Assembly: GCA_020746995.1 (NCBI GenBank)
Contig: JAGPXD010000001.1
Span: 4,588,001-4,652,000, forward strand
Direction of reading: 5' to 3'
Source: Plectosphaerella cucumerina
Taxonomy: Eukaryota; Ascomycota; Sordariomycetes; Glomerellales; Plectosphaerellaceae
DNA: 64,000 nucleotides
A model generated the notes under the pieces. The model was not told where the DNA came from. It saw only the letters and a program-made list of their open reading frames with translations, and made no database searches. The position numbers and the translations under genes were made by a program. Positions 22,301 to 34,300 of this stretch are shown piece after piece (position 1 is the stretch's first letter; every line of letters starts with the position of its first letter).

Positions 22301-25300
22301 GGCTCGGTTTCCTTGGGAACAGCAGAAACATCCGAAGCAGCATCAACAGCCTCCGATGGCGTCTCGCGTGGCTGGTCGTTGTCGGTGGAGGAACCTGTAT
22401 CGGCGCCCGCAAGCATGGAAGTGGCAAGGGCGGCAGCAAGAAGGCCCTTCTTCTTCTTTTTCTTGTCCTTCTTGCTGACGGGAGCAGAGTCTTCTTCAGT
22501 TGAAGGGGCAAAAGGCTCATCAACGCCCGAGGTGGCCGGGGACTCGACAGGCTTGTCCTCAACCAAGGATTGTTCGCTGGGCTCCAACACATCCTGAGTT
22601 GGGGAGGCACTGGCTTCGGCAGTCAAGTCAGAGGACTGGCCACGGCTGGCTTCCTTCTTCTTGGCTTTCTTGGACTTCTTGGAGGCGAAGCCAAAGTCCT
22701 CCTCTTCCACCGGCTTGACCTCAGGCTCCACGTCGATGGGCTCGGGAGCGGCCTGAGGCGTGGGCGTTGAAGGTTCGGGGTCCATAGGAGTAGCAGGCGA
22801 ATCAGATGGCGCATCTTGGATGTCATCCAGGGCGGCAGCAGCCTTCTTCTTCTTCTTGTCCTTCTTGCTCTTCTTGGTCGCCGCCGGGAACTCATCCTCC
22901 GGCACCGGCTCAGCTGGGGTTTGCTCTGCCGGCTCAATTGTTGCAGGTGGGACCACATCAGTTGCTGGCTCCTGAGCCGATGGCAGAGTCGTAGGCTTGT
23001 CATCCTCAGCTGGCATAGCGACAGCGGCGTCGAGTGGTTGCTCCTCCGTTGGCTGCAGCGTCTGATCGATCGATTCTTGTGGTGGGTCGATCAGGGTCTG
23101 CTCTGAGGTCGCTTCCGGAGTAGCATTGTCGAGGCTGTCGACGGCAAGACTCTGGCGCTTCTTCTTGTTCTTCTTGCCTTTTTTGGATGTTTGCTCGAAG
23201 CCAAACTCATCAACAGCTGGCGTCTCAGGCTGTTCCAAGCTGGTTGTGTTTTCTGGCGCGGGTTCAAGAGACGATGCAGGCTCAATCGTGCTGGCGGCAA
23301 GAAGTTCCTTGTTCTCCTTCTTTTCTGATCCTGATGTCTCAAGAGGCGTATCGTCTGCCGGCGGTGCCGTGTCTTCCACGAGATCCTTGGGTTGCTCTGT
23401 GGGGATCTCAGTGTTGGATTCAGTGGCGCTCGGGGAAGCCTCGGGCTCATCAGTGATGTCGGCAGCGCCCTTCTTCTTCTTCTTGTTCTTCTTCCCCTTC
23501 TTGCCAACAGGTTGCGTCGCCTCCTCTTCCGCGACAGCAAGAGGTTCGGATGGCTGCGATTCCGGGACTGGGGGCGCTTCGGACGGCGTGTCGGAGGATG
23601 GGAGTGACCGGTCTTGCTGTTCAAACTTGAGCTCGTCAAGGGATGGGGCTGATGGGATTGGTTCCTCAGTGGCTGCCGGGTTTGCTGTGGTCTCATCAAC
23701 GGCAGAGGGCAACTCCTCGACAGGAATGGAAGGCTCGACCTCCTCCGAGGCCAGGCCCTTCTTTTTCTTCTTGTCCTTCTTCGCCTTCTTGGACAAGGGT
23801 TGTGCGGAAGATGTGTCCTCCTCCAGCTCGACGGGGGCTGGTGATGGTGTGTCGAGAGCAATCGGCTCGGTTTCCGGCTGTGTCTGAGATTCTGCTGCTG
23901 GTGTAGCGTTGTCTGCTGAAGGCTCTTCGACGGTTGGTGTGTCTGCGGGCTTGATGTCTTCAGTGGGGTTGTCGATGTCCAGGACGGCGCTGCCCTTCTT
24001 CTTCTTGTTCTTCTTGGACTTCTTGTCGCTGGCGGGAGTTGCCCACTCATCGTCGGCGACAGGCTCTGTTGAGGTGACAAGGGCAGGCTCTTCGGTCGTG
24101 ACGATAGGGTCAGAAGGCTCGGCGGCGGGCACGACGTCAGCAGTGGTAGAGATAGCCTCTGCGGGCTGCTCCGGCTCATCGGCCTCTGCAGACTTGCCCT
24201 TCTTCTTCTTGTTCTTCTTGGACTTCTTGTCGTTGGCGGGGGTTGCCCACTCATCGTCGGTGACAGCCTCTGTGGCGACGACGGGGACGGGTTCTTCGAG
24301 CACGACAACATCCTTAACCACCGGCGCGAGCTCTTCCAGAGCCTGCACCGGCTCGTCGTCCAGGGCGGTTGCCGCCGCCTTCTTCTTCTTGTCCTTCTTG
24401 CCCTTCTTCTTCGAGACGGACGTGGCCTGCCACTCGTCGTCCGGGCGGGCGGGTACAGAGGCAGACACGGCCATTCCGTCCTCAATGTTGGTTTCTTGGG
24501 TCGAGCTGGCCGTATCACGGGGCTCGGTGTCCTCGACAACCAAGAGTCCGGCCGACGTCTGGGGATGGTCCTCTGAAGTAAGACCACGATCGGCGTCCGC
24601 CGAGCCATGACCGGGGCCGGGGGGGAGCAGCAGCTCCTGTGGGGCGGTGTCGACCCCCTGTTCACCCTTGTCGCCGTCGTGCGGGTGAAGGGAGTCGGTG
24701 AGGGCCTGCTGCTCCACACTTTGGGCATCTGTGCCTCGCGTGGCCTCTGGCGATTTGTCCTCCAGTGGGACTGGATCCCGATCCCCCTCTTGCTGGGCGA
24801 GCGGCGCGTCATCCGCATGGGGGCCTGCATCCGCCCCTGTGGACTCCCCCTGAAGAATTGTGAGACTACCAGCCGCCCCGGGTCGGTCCGTGGAGCTAGC
24901 ATCCCTGAGCATTGTTGCGTCCGCCTCACCGCCTTCCAGCTGCAGCTCCGCTGGAGGTTGGGGTTCGTGGTCACCGCTGGTGCTGCGGGACTCGGCCTCC
25001 GAAACCGCCTCTGCAGTGACATGCTTGGGATCTTCGGCCACCTCGGCTCCGAGCTGCGAGTCATTTGGTTGAGACGACTCCTGGGGAAGCTCAGAAGGCG
25101 TATCCTGGTCAAAGTCGAACGCAACCGATTTGCGGTTCTTCTTCTTTTTGCCCTTCTTGCCCTTGTCGGCAGACGCCACATCGGTGTCCGCCTCGGCGGC
25201 AGTCTCGCGTGATGTGGGTGACTCGTCGGAGGAGATGGTCTTGGCGGTTTCCGATGGCTCGACAGCGTCGACAGCCTCGACGGCCTCGGTGGTTGTGGGC

Positions 25301-28300
25301 GGGGTGTCGGTCACCGAGGGCGCAGAGGCGCCCTTCTTGCCCTTCTTCTTCTTGTCCTTTTTGCTTGACTTTGTGGACGATGCGGACTGTTCGTCGTCCA
25401 GGGGCGCCGGGCTGTCGAGCGAAGCGGGCTCCGTTGATGGCTCGGCGATGGTAGCTGAAGCTGGTTGTGTGTCTGGAATGGAAGTGGGAGCATCGGAGAC
25501 GAGGCCCGGGCCAGTCGGCTCGGCTGTCTTGCTCTCCTTCGAGGCAGCGGCCCAGGTGTCCGCGGACCGAGGATCAGCTTCAGCGGGCTCTTCAGCCGTG
25601 GGTTCGGCCGAAGCCAAATCCAGGGATGTAGGTTGATCCAAGGGCACCTGGGCCGAGACTTTTGGGGTCTCTTCGAAATCTCCGTCCACCAAGTAGTCGT
25701 CAATGGAGCCGCGTGCGAGTTCGTCAGGCGTCTCGCGTCCCCCCTGTGAGTCGGCGTCGAAGAAGACGTCCGAAGCGTCGTCCCTGACGGACCCGTCAAC
25801 TTGCAACGCCTCTGCCGGCCGGGATGGCTCGAAGGAATCTTGGAACCATTCGGTCGGCTGCGTGTCCTGGGCGTCCTCCCAGTTGGAGACAGATTCTGAG
25901 TCGTACTTGCTCTCTTCAGACACGATGGAGGGGACCGAGGCACCCAATGCAGTGTCCAGGCCGCGTGAGGTGGACTGGGAGGGCGGGAACCTAGCGGGAT
26001 AGTCGATGGGGTCATCTGGCTTGGTGACCTCGATCTTCGGCGACGCAGGTGTTGACTGAGCCGCAGAAGCCGCCTCTGATGTGGTGTCATCGTCGGACCA
26101 CGCCAGTGACTTCTTGCCCTTCTTTTTCTTCTTCTTGTCTTTCTTGGTGGCGGGCATGGACTCAGCCAGCGGCTGTACCTCGGTGGGGGTTGCATCTCCA
26201 GGGATAGTGCTCGTGCCAATGACCAGAGCCTCAGCCGGAGTACTGTCTTTGGCGGCTGTGGAGATGTCTTGCGGTTCATTGGCGACATCGTCGTCAGACT
26301 CCCAGGATTGTGACTTCCTCTTGTCCTTCTTGCTCTTCTTGGCGACCGGAGCAGGAGAGGCCTCCACGATAGGTTCAGGCTCGGGCATCAGATCCTGGCT
26401 GGCCTCGACGAAGGACTCAGGTTCGGTGGCGACTTCCAGCTGCCGAGCATCCTGGAAAGGCGAGGCGGACTGCTCCGGCGTCTCGGTCGTCGACTCGAGC
26501 TCCTGAGACTGCGACTTCTTCTTTTTCTTTTTGTCCTTCTTGGACAGCTTTGGCTCGAAAGAATCGTCAGCAGCAGGCTCTGTTGGAGCAGGCTCTGTCG
26601 AAGCCGTATCAACGACCGAGGGGATGGGCTCCGGGATGTCTTCGAGAGACTTGGTGGCGTCCTGTTGCTCGACAGTCGACAAGTCGGCGTCCGAGGACTG
26701 CGCCTTCTTCTTTTTCTTCTTGTCCTTCTTCGACAGGGGCGCAAATTCGTCGTCTGCGGGCACAGGCTCGGCAGCAGTCTCTTGGGTCGTGTCCTGGATC
26801 GTGGAAGAAGTCGGCTCGACAGCATCCACAACCTCTGCAGAGGCAGGCTGCTCAGTTTCCGCGGGGAAGGCAGCGCCATCCTCCGGCTTCGCCGCTGGCT
26901 CATCCACGTCCAAGACCTGCGACTTTTTCTTCTTCTTCTTGTCCTTCTTGGAGAGCTTTGGTTCAGAAGACAGGTCTTCAATCTCGGCAGGCGTGGAGGC
27001 AGGAACCAAGGGCTCGGTCGAAGATTCGGCTCCCAGAGACTTGTCAGTAAGGTCGGTGACCTCAGCCTCTGGGACTGGCTCGGCGGCGTCCGTGGGTGCA
27101 TCGGGAAGAGACTTGACACTCTCCTGAGACTCCGCTGAGTCCGCTTCAGCTGCCTGAGACTTCTTCTTCTTTTTCTTGTCCTTCTTGGAAAGCTTTGGCT
27201 CGGAAGACAAGTCTTCAGTGTCGGCAGGTGAGGGAGTAAGAACAAGAGGATCGGTCGGAGGCTCGACCAGGGACTCTTCTTCCAAAGACTTGGTGGATTC
27301 GATGACCTCGGGTTCGGGAAGCTGTTCACTTTCCGCAGGTGTATCGGGGAGAGACGTAGGAGTATCTTGCAGGTCCGTAGAGTCAAGTTCAGCAGCCTGA
27401 GCCTTCTTCTTTTTCTTCTTGTCTTTCTTGGATAGCTTGGGCTCCGGAAGCTCCTCAGTCTCAGGCGCAGGGGTGAGAGCCAGAGGCTCGGCTGGAGATT
27501 CAGCACCAAGAGACTTGGTAGTAAGCTCGGGTTCTGCAAGAGGATCGGCCAGAGGATCTGCCGGCTCCTGCGGAGTCTCAACCGTCCAATCCGGCTCAAT
27601 GACTTGCGACTTCTTCTTTTTCTTCTTGTCCTTCTTAGAAGTTTTGGGCTCCGAGGATTCGTCGATCTCAGCCGGAAGGGGCGCGGAGTCAGTCGGCTCT
27701 GCTGACACGGTCGTAGAAATGACGGCGGGTTCCACCGCGACAGTCGAAGAGTCGACAGCAGGCTCAACAGCAGCTGTCTCAGGAGCCTGCTCAGCGTCTG
27801 CAGGACTGTCGGTGAGCGACTTGGTACTCTCTTGAGACTCTTCGACGGCCACGTCCGGCTCAGCGGCCTGCGACTTCTTCTTCTTTTTCTTGTCCTTCTT
27901 CGACATCTTGGGCTCGGAAGAGTCGTCGACAGGAGTAGAAGCGGCAGCAGAGGTATCGGCAGTTTCAGTGCCCTCGACAGGTTGGGCGTCGACTGGCGCA
28001 TCGACAGCTTCGAGAACAGTTGCCTCAACAGACTCAGGAGTGCCAGACTCAGGAAGCGGTTCAACATCTCCCAGAGACTTCGCGCTCTCCTCCGGAACCT
28101 CAGCTGTAGAATCGAAGTCAACGGTCTGAGACTTCTTCTTCTTCTTCTTGTCCTTCTTGGACAGCTTGGGCTCGGGGACCTCCTCGACAACCTCGGGAGT
28201 GGTGTCGACCAAGTCAATAGCTTTCGCGGCGTCGTCCACTGTTGGCTCAGCCGGCGCAGTCACAGGCTCAGGAGCCGCCTCGATTGTCTCAGCAGCCGCG

Positions 28301-31300
28301 GACACGACGGGCTCCTCGACCGGCCCGATTGACCTGGTACTCGCCTCCGGAACCTCAGCTGTGGAATCGAAGTCAATGTTCTGAGATTTCTTCTTCTTTT
28401 TCTTGTCCTTCTTGGTCAGCTTAGGTTCGGAAGACTCGTCGACAGGCGTGGGAGTCTCGACAGAGACGTCAACGGGCGCAGTATCGACGGGCGCGGGCGT
28501 CTCGGCGGAGGCATCAGCAGGGTCAATGACTTCCGGCTCGACAGCGGTCGGCTCCTCCGGAGCGGGACTCAGGGTTTCAGGAGCCTCCTCAGCAGCAGCA
28601 TTCTTGCCCTTCTTCCCCTTTTTGCCCTTCTTCTTCTTGGAGGAGGCGGTCGCGTTCGACTCGTCCTCTTGCGGCTCCGTGGGCGCGGCGGCTTCAGCCT
28701 CAACGGGCGGCTCAACAACCGCAGGCTCATCCTTCTTGTCAGACGCGGCCCACAGGCCAGCAAGACCACCGACCGCGGCGCCAGCCACCGTCTTCCACAA
28801 CCCAGACTTGGACGGCGTCGCAGGAGTCGCCTCCTGCTCCGCGTGGTCCTCCTGGATGTCCTTCATCATATCCACGGGAGGGCGCTTGCTCGGCGTCGCG
28901 TCAGGGGACTGGTCCGGGAAGTCTTGCGAAAGTGACTTGGTGGTCGAAGAGGGTGTCGAGTACATGAGGTATGAGCTCCGGTTCTTGGACATGGGCTCGA
29001 CCGGGAACGGCTCCTTGTCTCCCTCGACGACGGGCGAGGCCATGCCGCTCTGCGGTAGAGGCGGCAGGTCAGCCAGTTGGTCATCAGAAACGTCGTCCCT
29101 TGGGACGTCCGGCTTGGCGTCGATGGCCAGAGGAAGAGGGGCATCATCGACGAGGGCAGAGTGGACATTGGCATCCTGGAAGAAGTGTCCCTTCTCAGCC
29201 TTGGGCGTGGACTCTTGCGAGCCCAGGTGGCCACCAGATGTGGCAAAGGCAGGCTGGTTCGTGTCCAGGGTCAGGCTCCTATCACCCAGGATGCGATCGA
29301 TGTCCTTGTCCTCGGCGACATACGGCGCGGGTGACTGCTGGGTGGAGCTTGAGGGCTCACTAGGCGGCAGCTCGGGAAGCTCTAGGTCCTGCTGTCCATC
29401 AGGAACGTGCCTGGACTGCTCGAGGAGATAGAGGGGCTTGATTTCCCGACTGCTGTCCCACGATGTGGGCCGAGCAGGGCGTCGGGGAGTGGAGAGTTCC
29501 GGAGCAGAGACCAGCTCAGGAGAGGCAATGGGTGACGACTTAAAGAAGCTCGGCGAGGCGGGGCCAGAGCGCTGTCCCAGACGGAGCTGCAGGGGAATGG
29601 CAGTCTGACTAGGGCTCTTCATCGGGGTGGTGTCGTGGGCGCTACGGCGGCGGACGTGGGCAGGATGCTGGAGCATGCGGGTACGCTCCTCGGGCGGCGT
29701 CTCGGGACGGCTGTCCGGGAGGGCGGGCAGCAGCTCCTCGTCGTCCAGGTCCTTTTTGGGAGAGCTGGGCTCGCTTGGGGGCAGTGGGAGGAGATCCCCG
29801 TACTGCGGATCAATGGCAGGCTTGATGACCCGTTCGATAATCTCGGGGTCGACAACATCAACGTCTCGGGCCCGGGAGCTGGCGGAGAGCTCTGGGTCAC
29901 GGCCGACGTCGGCGGGCTCCTCATCCGTAGGAGAACCGGTGGCGTTGGAACGAGACGCGGCGTAGCCCAGAGCCGCCGCCGCGCCCGCCAGGCCGACACC
30001 CGCGCCAAGGGTGCCGGCATTACCTAAAAAAGACGACTGGTCCTTGTCGGACCTTCGTTTCTCCTCGTCCTTGGTGTCGCCGCCGCCGCGGCTGAAGAGG
30101 CCGAAGAAGGAGCTGGTGCTGCTACGCTTCTCGACGCTCTTGTCGATGCTCTTTGTGCGCTTCAGGTCCTTGCTCTTGCGGCCGTCAGGTGCCGAGGCGA
30201 AGGACAAGACGGAGCGGTTGTCGTCATCGTCGTAACGCGTGCCGTTGTAGCGGCGCTCGCGACGCTCGTGCCTAGATGCCGGGTCCGAGGCAACTGAGGC
30301 CACGTCCCGGTCGTCAATGAACGAGTGTCGATTCCTGTCTGGGGGATCTCCGTCCCGGTCTCTGACGTAGTCATCGGGCTCCGCGTAGTCGCTGCTCTTA
30401 CGGCGACTCTTCTTGCTGCTGCTCACGGAGACCTCGGACGCAGGGCGGGACGGTGAGTCGTAGGCTGAGGAGTCGCGCTTGGACTTCTTCTTCGACTTCT
30501 TGGACACATCCCAGTCGTCGGCAGCCGCCGGCTCGGCCTGCTCGCGGTCCTCAGAGGCAGGTCGGGATGGCGAGTCGTAGGCGGCAGAATCCCGCTTTGA
30601 CTTCTTCTTCGACTTCTTGGACAGTTCTGAGCCCTCAACAGTGACAACCTCGGGCTGTTCCCTGGAAGATTGCCAGTCATCAGAGGCGGCGCGAGATGGC
30701 GAATCGTAGATGGCCGAATCGCGCTTCGACTTCTTCGACTTCTTGGAGAGATCGGATTCGTCCACGTTGACTATCTCGGGCTGCTCGCGAGAGGACTGCC
30801 AGTCGTCAGAAGTGGCGCGCGACGGCGAGTCGTACACAGCCGAGTCACGCTTGGACTTCTTCTTCGACTTCTTCGACGGATCCGACTCCTCGACCGTAAT
30901 CACCTCGGGCTGATCGCGGGAAGATTGCCGTTCCTCGGAAGCCGGGCGCGGCGGCGAATCAATGATGACCGAATCGCGCTTCGACTTCTTCTTCGACTTC
31001 TTGGGCGCATCCCACTCGTCAGCGGCGGCGGCCGACTCGGGCATCTCCCGGGACGACTGCAGGTCGTCAAAGGCGTCAATGGGAACAGACACCCTCTTCT
31101 CCCTGACGTCGTCACTGGTCTCGGCCGGCTTCTTGTCCTTCTTCTTCTTGGCGCCAGCCCAGTAGTCCTCACTGGCCTCGATGACTTCGAAAGACTCGGG
31201 AGGGGGTGTCTCGGTGGGAGTGCCAGATGGCGGACTCTCCTGGACGATAACGACATCCTTGGCGGCCGCTCTGTCCCGCTTCTTGCGCTCCTTCTTGCTG

Positions 31301-34300
31301 AGCTTCTCGGCTGGCGGCTCATCGGCGAAGACGGCGGGAGTCTCGGGCGTGGGTTCGGGGAGCTTGTCCTCCCAGGCGCGGAGGGCATCCTCGTCCCCAT
31401 CGGTGCTTTGTCGCTTGCCGTTCTTGTACTTCTTCTTGTGATCCTTCTTGCCAAGCCTGGACGACGTCGCCCACTCCTCCTCGACGATGTCTTTCTCGGC
31501 CTTCGGGCTGTCCACAATGTCGCCGAGGACGTAGCCCGTGTCGGAGGGGCCCGATCGGACACGGGGCACCTCGTCGTAGACACCGAGGTCCGTCACCGTC
31601 TCAACCGTGGGGTGGTGGTAAAACTCCCCGTTGGAGCCAGGAGGGCTGTCGCGGCGGCGGTAGGTGGGGTCGTCGATGACGATGTTCGGATCGAAGCCAG
31701 TATCCTGCAGGCCGGCAGCCAGGACGGCCGCAAACTCATTGTCGCTACCGAAGGCGCCGGGCATGGGCGAGACACCAGCGGCGGATGGGCTCACAGGCTT
31801 CGGGCCCGGAACGGGCGGCTTGTCATCTTCATCCGCGTAGGATCGAGTCTCGGCCCACCGAGCATCATCAGGCACCGACCTGGACTTCTCAGACCTACTC
31901 TCAGAAGACTTTTTCTCCTCGTCGTCACTCTTGCCCATCATGGCACCTCCCGCCAAAGCAGCGGCCAGAACACCCCAGCCGGTGCCCTTTGAAATCTTAG
32001 GGCGCGATTTGGCCTGCCTCTCGCCGTCCGACGGATCGGGGCTGTCGGGCTCGAAGCTCTTGGTCTCATTTTCGCCCCAGGACACAGACTTTGGCGTGGA
32101 GGGCGTCTGGATGATCTCGCCCCTGGGTCCGATGATGACGTCGGGAACGGCACGAGGCGATGCGGGTGTCGTGTCGACCTCGACGGCGCGGCTGGCGGGA
32201 GTCTCCTGCTTCTCGGGTGTCGGCGTAGTCACGGGCGTGGGACGGACGAGGTTGAGCAGGGGCCTATCCCGCTCGCACGACGGGTCGCGCGACTTCCAGA
32301 TGGAGGACCCTTCGCCGGTGCCGAGAGAGCCATCCTGAAGACGGAAGCGAGACAACTCGTGCGGCTTGATGACATTGTCGATACGCACGTCGGCATCGGG
32401 AGCGGCGTAGGGACCCGTCTTTGATGGATCGTGCTCTTCCTCCTCCTCCATGTTCGGGGGCGTAACAATGGTGACGATGTTGGGCTCCTCCGGCTCCCGG
32501 TACTTGTCGACGACCGAATGGTCCTCACTGGGGGAAGCGCTGCGGGAGCGGAGATCGTCCTCGATCTTGCGCGCGATGACCGACTCGCGGTAGTACCGGT
32601 CGGCCTCCTCCTGGACGAGGTCGCGCTCGGCTGCCGACCTGGAGCGAGATCCCTCGCTGTCAACCTCGGAGCGCCGTCGTTCACGCGACCTCTCGTTCTC
32701 GATGGCGACGGCCGCGGCAAAGGCAGCCGCGGAAACAGGCGCAGTCGCCTGCTTAGCTTCGTCCAGGATAGACCTGGCGGCGTGCTCCTCCTCCTCGTAC
32801 GTCACCCTCTCGCGGGGTACGGGGGTCCTGGAGCGGTCCCTGGAGCTTCGGCGGTGCTCCTCTTCCAGGCGCTGCTCGATCTCAAACGAGTCCTTGCGGC
32901 TCAGCCGAGAGTCCCGGGGCGTCGGGGCGATCGGCATGGGCGGCATGCTCGAGAAATCGGGCTCACGCTCAACGGTGAACACCTGGGGGGTCAGGGGCCT
33001 GGCAGGAGGTGCCTCCACGGGTAGGTTTTGGAAACTGTCGACCTGGAACTGGAAAGGGTCAATAACTGTTTTGGATGTGGGGGCGGCGGGAGGCTGGACC
33101 CGTTGCTTATCCTGTGATTTCGACTCCAATGGCAGGTCGCTGGGGAAGGCTTTCTGGCGGTCTTCCAAGACGATGGGTTTGACGGATTCCTCGAGGCCGC
33201 GGTCGCGCTGGCGGTCTCGAGAATCCCGGTCACGGGGCTCCTCACGGCGGCGGTCTCGATCACGCGCCTCGTAGGGATCGTACTCAACGCGGATCTCGTC
33301 GCCCTGGGGAAGCTTGTACGAGTACTCCTGGAGGGCCTCGACGGGCGCGGTATGCCTCCGGGAGAGGCTCGGGCCGCTAATGTCGCTGTGACGGGACGAC
33401 CGAGGAGCCGAATCCCGCTCGTCCAGGACGCGCGGTGCCTGGTCTCTATAAGAGCGGCTCTCACGGTCCCTTCGATCGCGGTCATAGACATCCACCGGTC
33501 CGGCCTCATATTTCCGGTCCGTCTGGTCCCTCTGGGGCCGGACTTCGCGGTCCCTGCGGTCCCGGTCATGAGCGTCAGCCGGATGGGCCTCGTATCTGCG
33601 GTCCGAACGGCGGTCGTCCCTGTAATCGTCCCTTCGGTCGTCTCTGCGGTAGTCGCGCGGGTCCTCCTTGCGGCTAGACGACGAGGCTACAGCCCCGATC
33701 GCCGCCGCCGCGGCCGTGGCAGCGGCAGCACCGGCGAGGATCCTGCCGTCGGACTTGCTACGCGCGTGCTTCGCATCGCGAGGGCGCGAGTTGTCAACTA
33801 CGCTATCGGCCTCGTACACCCTTGAAGACACTGGCGTCACAGGGACAGGCTGCTGGATGGGCACGGGGGCAGGGCGGAACGAGGCCGAGGGAGTCTGGCG
33901 TGTCGTGGAGACGGACGAGGCGCGATCGTAGTCGAATTTCGTCGGGTCTGACGTGGGCACGGGGTACACGTGCTGCATAGGGCGCTTGTCTGCCCTCACG
34001 GAGGAGGCATGCGGCGACGCTGGCAACGGCGGCTCTCCGCGCCTGGTCTGAGGAGACTGAACATGAGGCTGCGGCTGCGGCTGGGAAGCGTGACGGAGCG
34101 CATCCTGCTGACGTGGGTCATCCGGCAGCGGCGTGATGAGACCGCGCAACGAGTTCTGAGGGCCAAAGAGGCGCGGGTCGACCTGGCCGCTGGTGGTTCG
34201 AGAGTGGCTGTCGCGTTGGCTGAGGCCATAGAGCCCGGCGGCGCCAGCGGCGAGGGCGGCGCCACCAACGGCGGCACCGGCGAAGCTGTTGCTGCCGCCG

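Noticed and set aside
17480..28660. CRISPR array or mobile element interpretation of the regular repeats
   Set aside because: The repeats are in-frame, degenerate, AAG-coded protein repeats in a eukaryotic gene; no spacers, terminal repeats or transposase are present.
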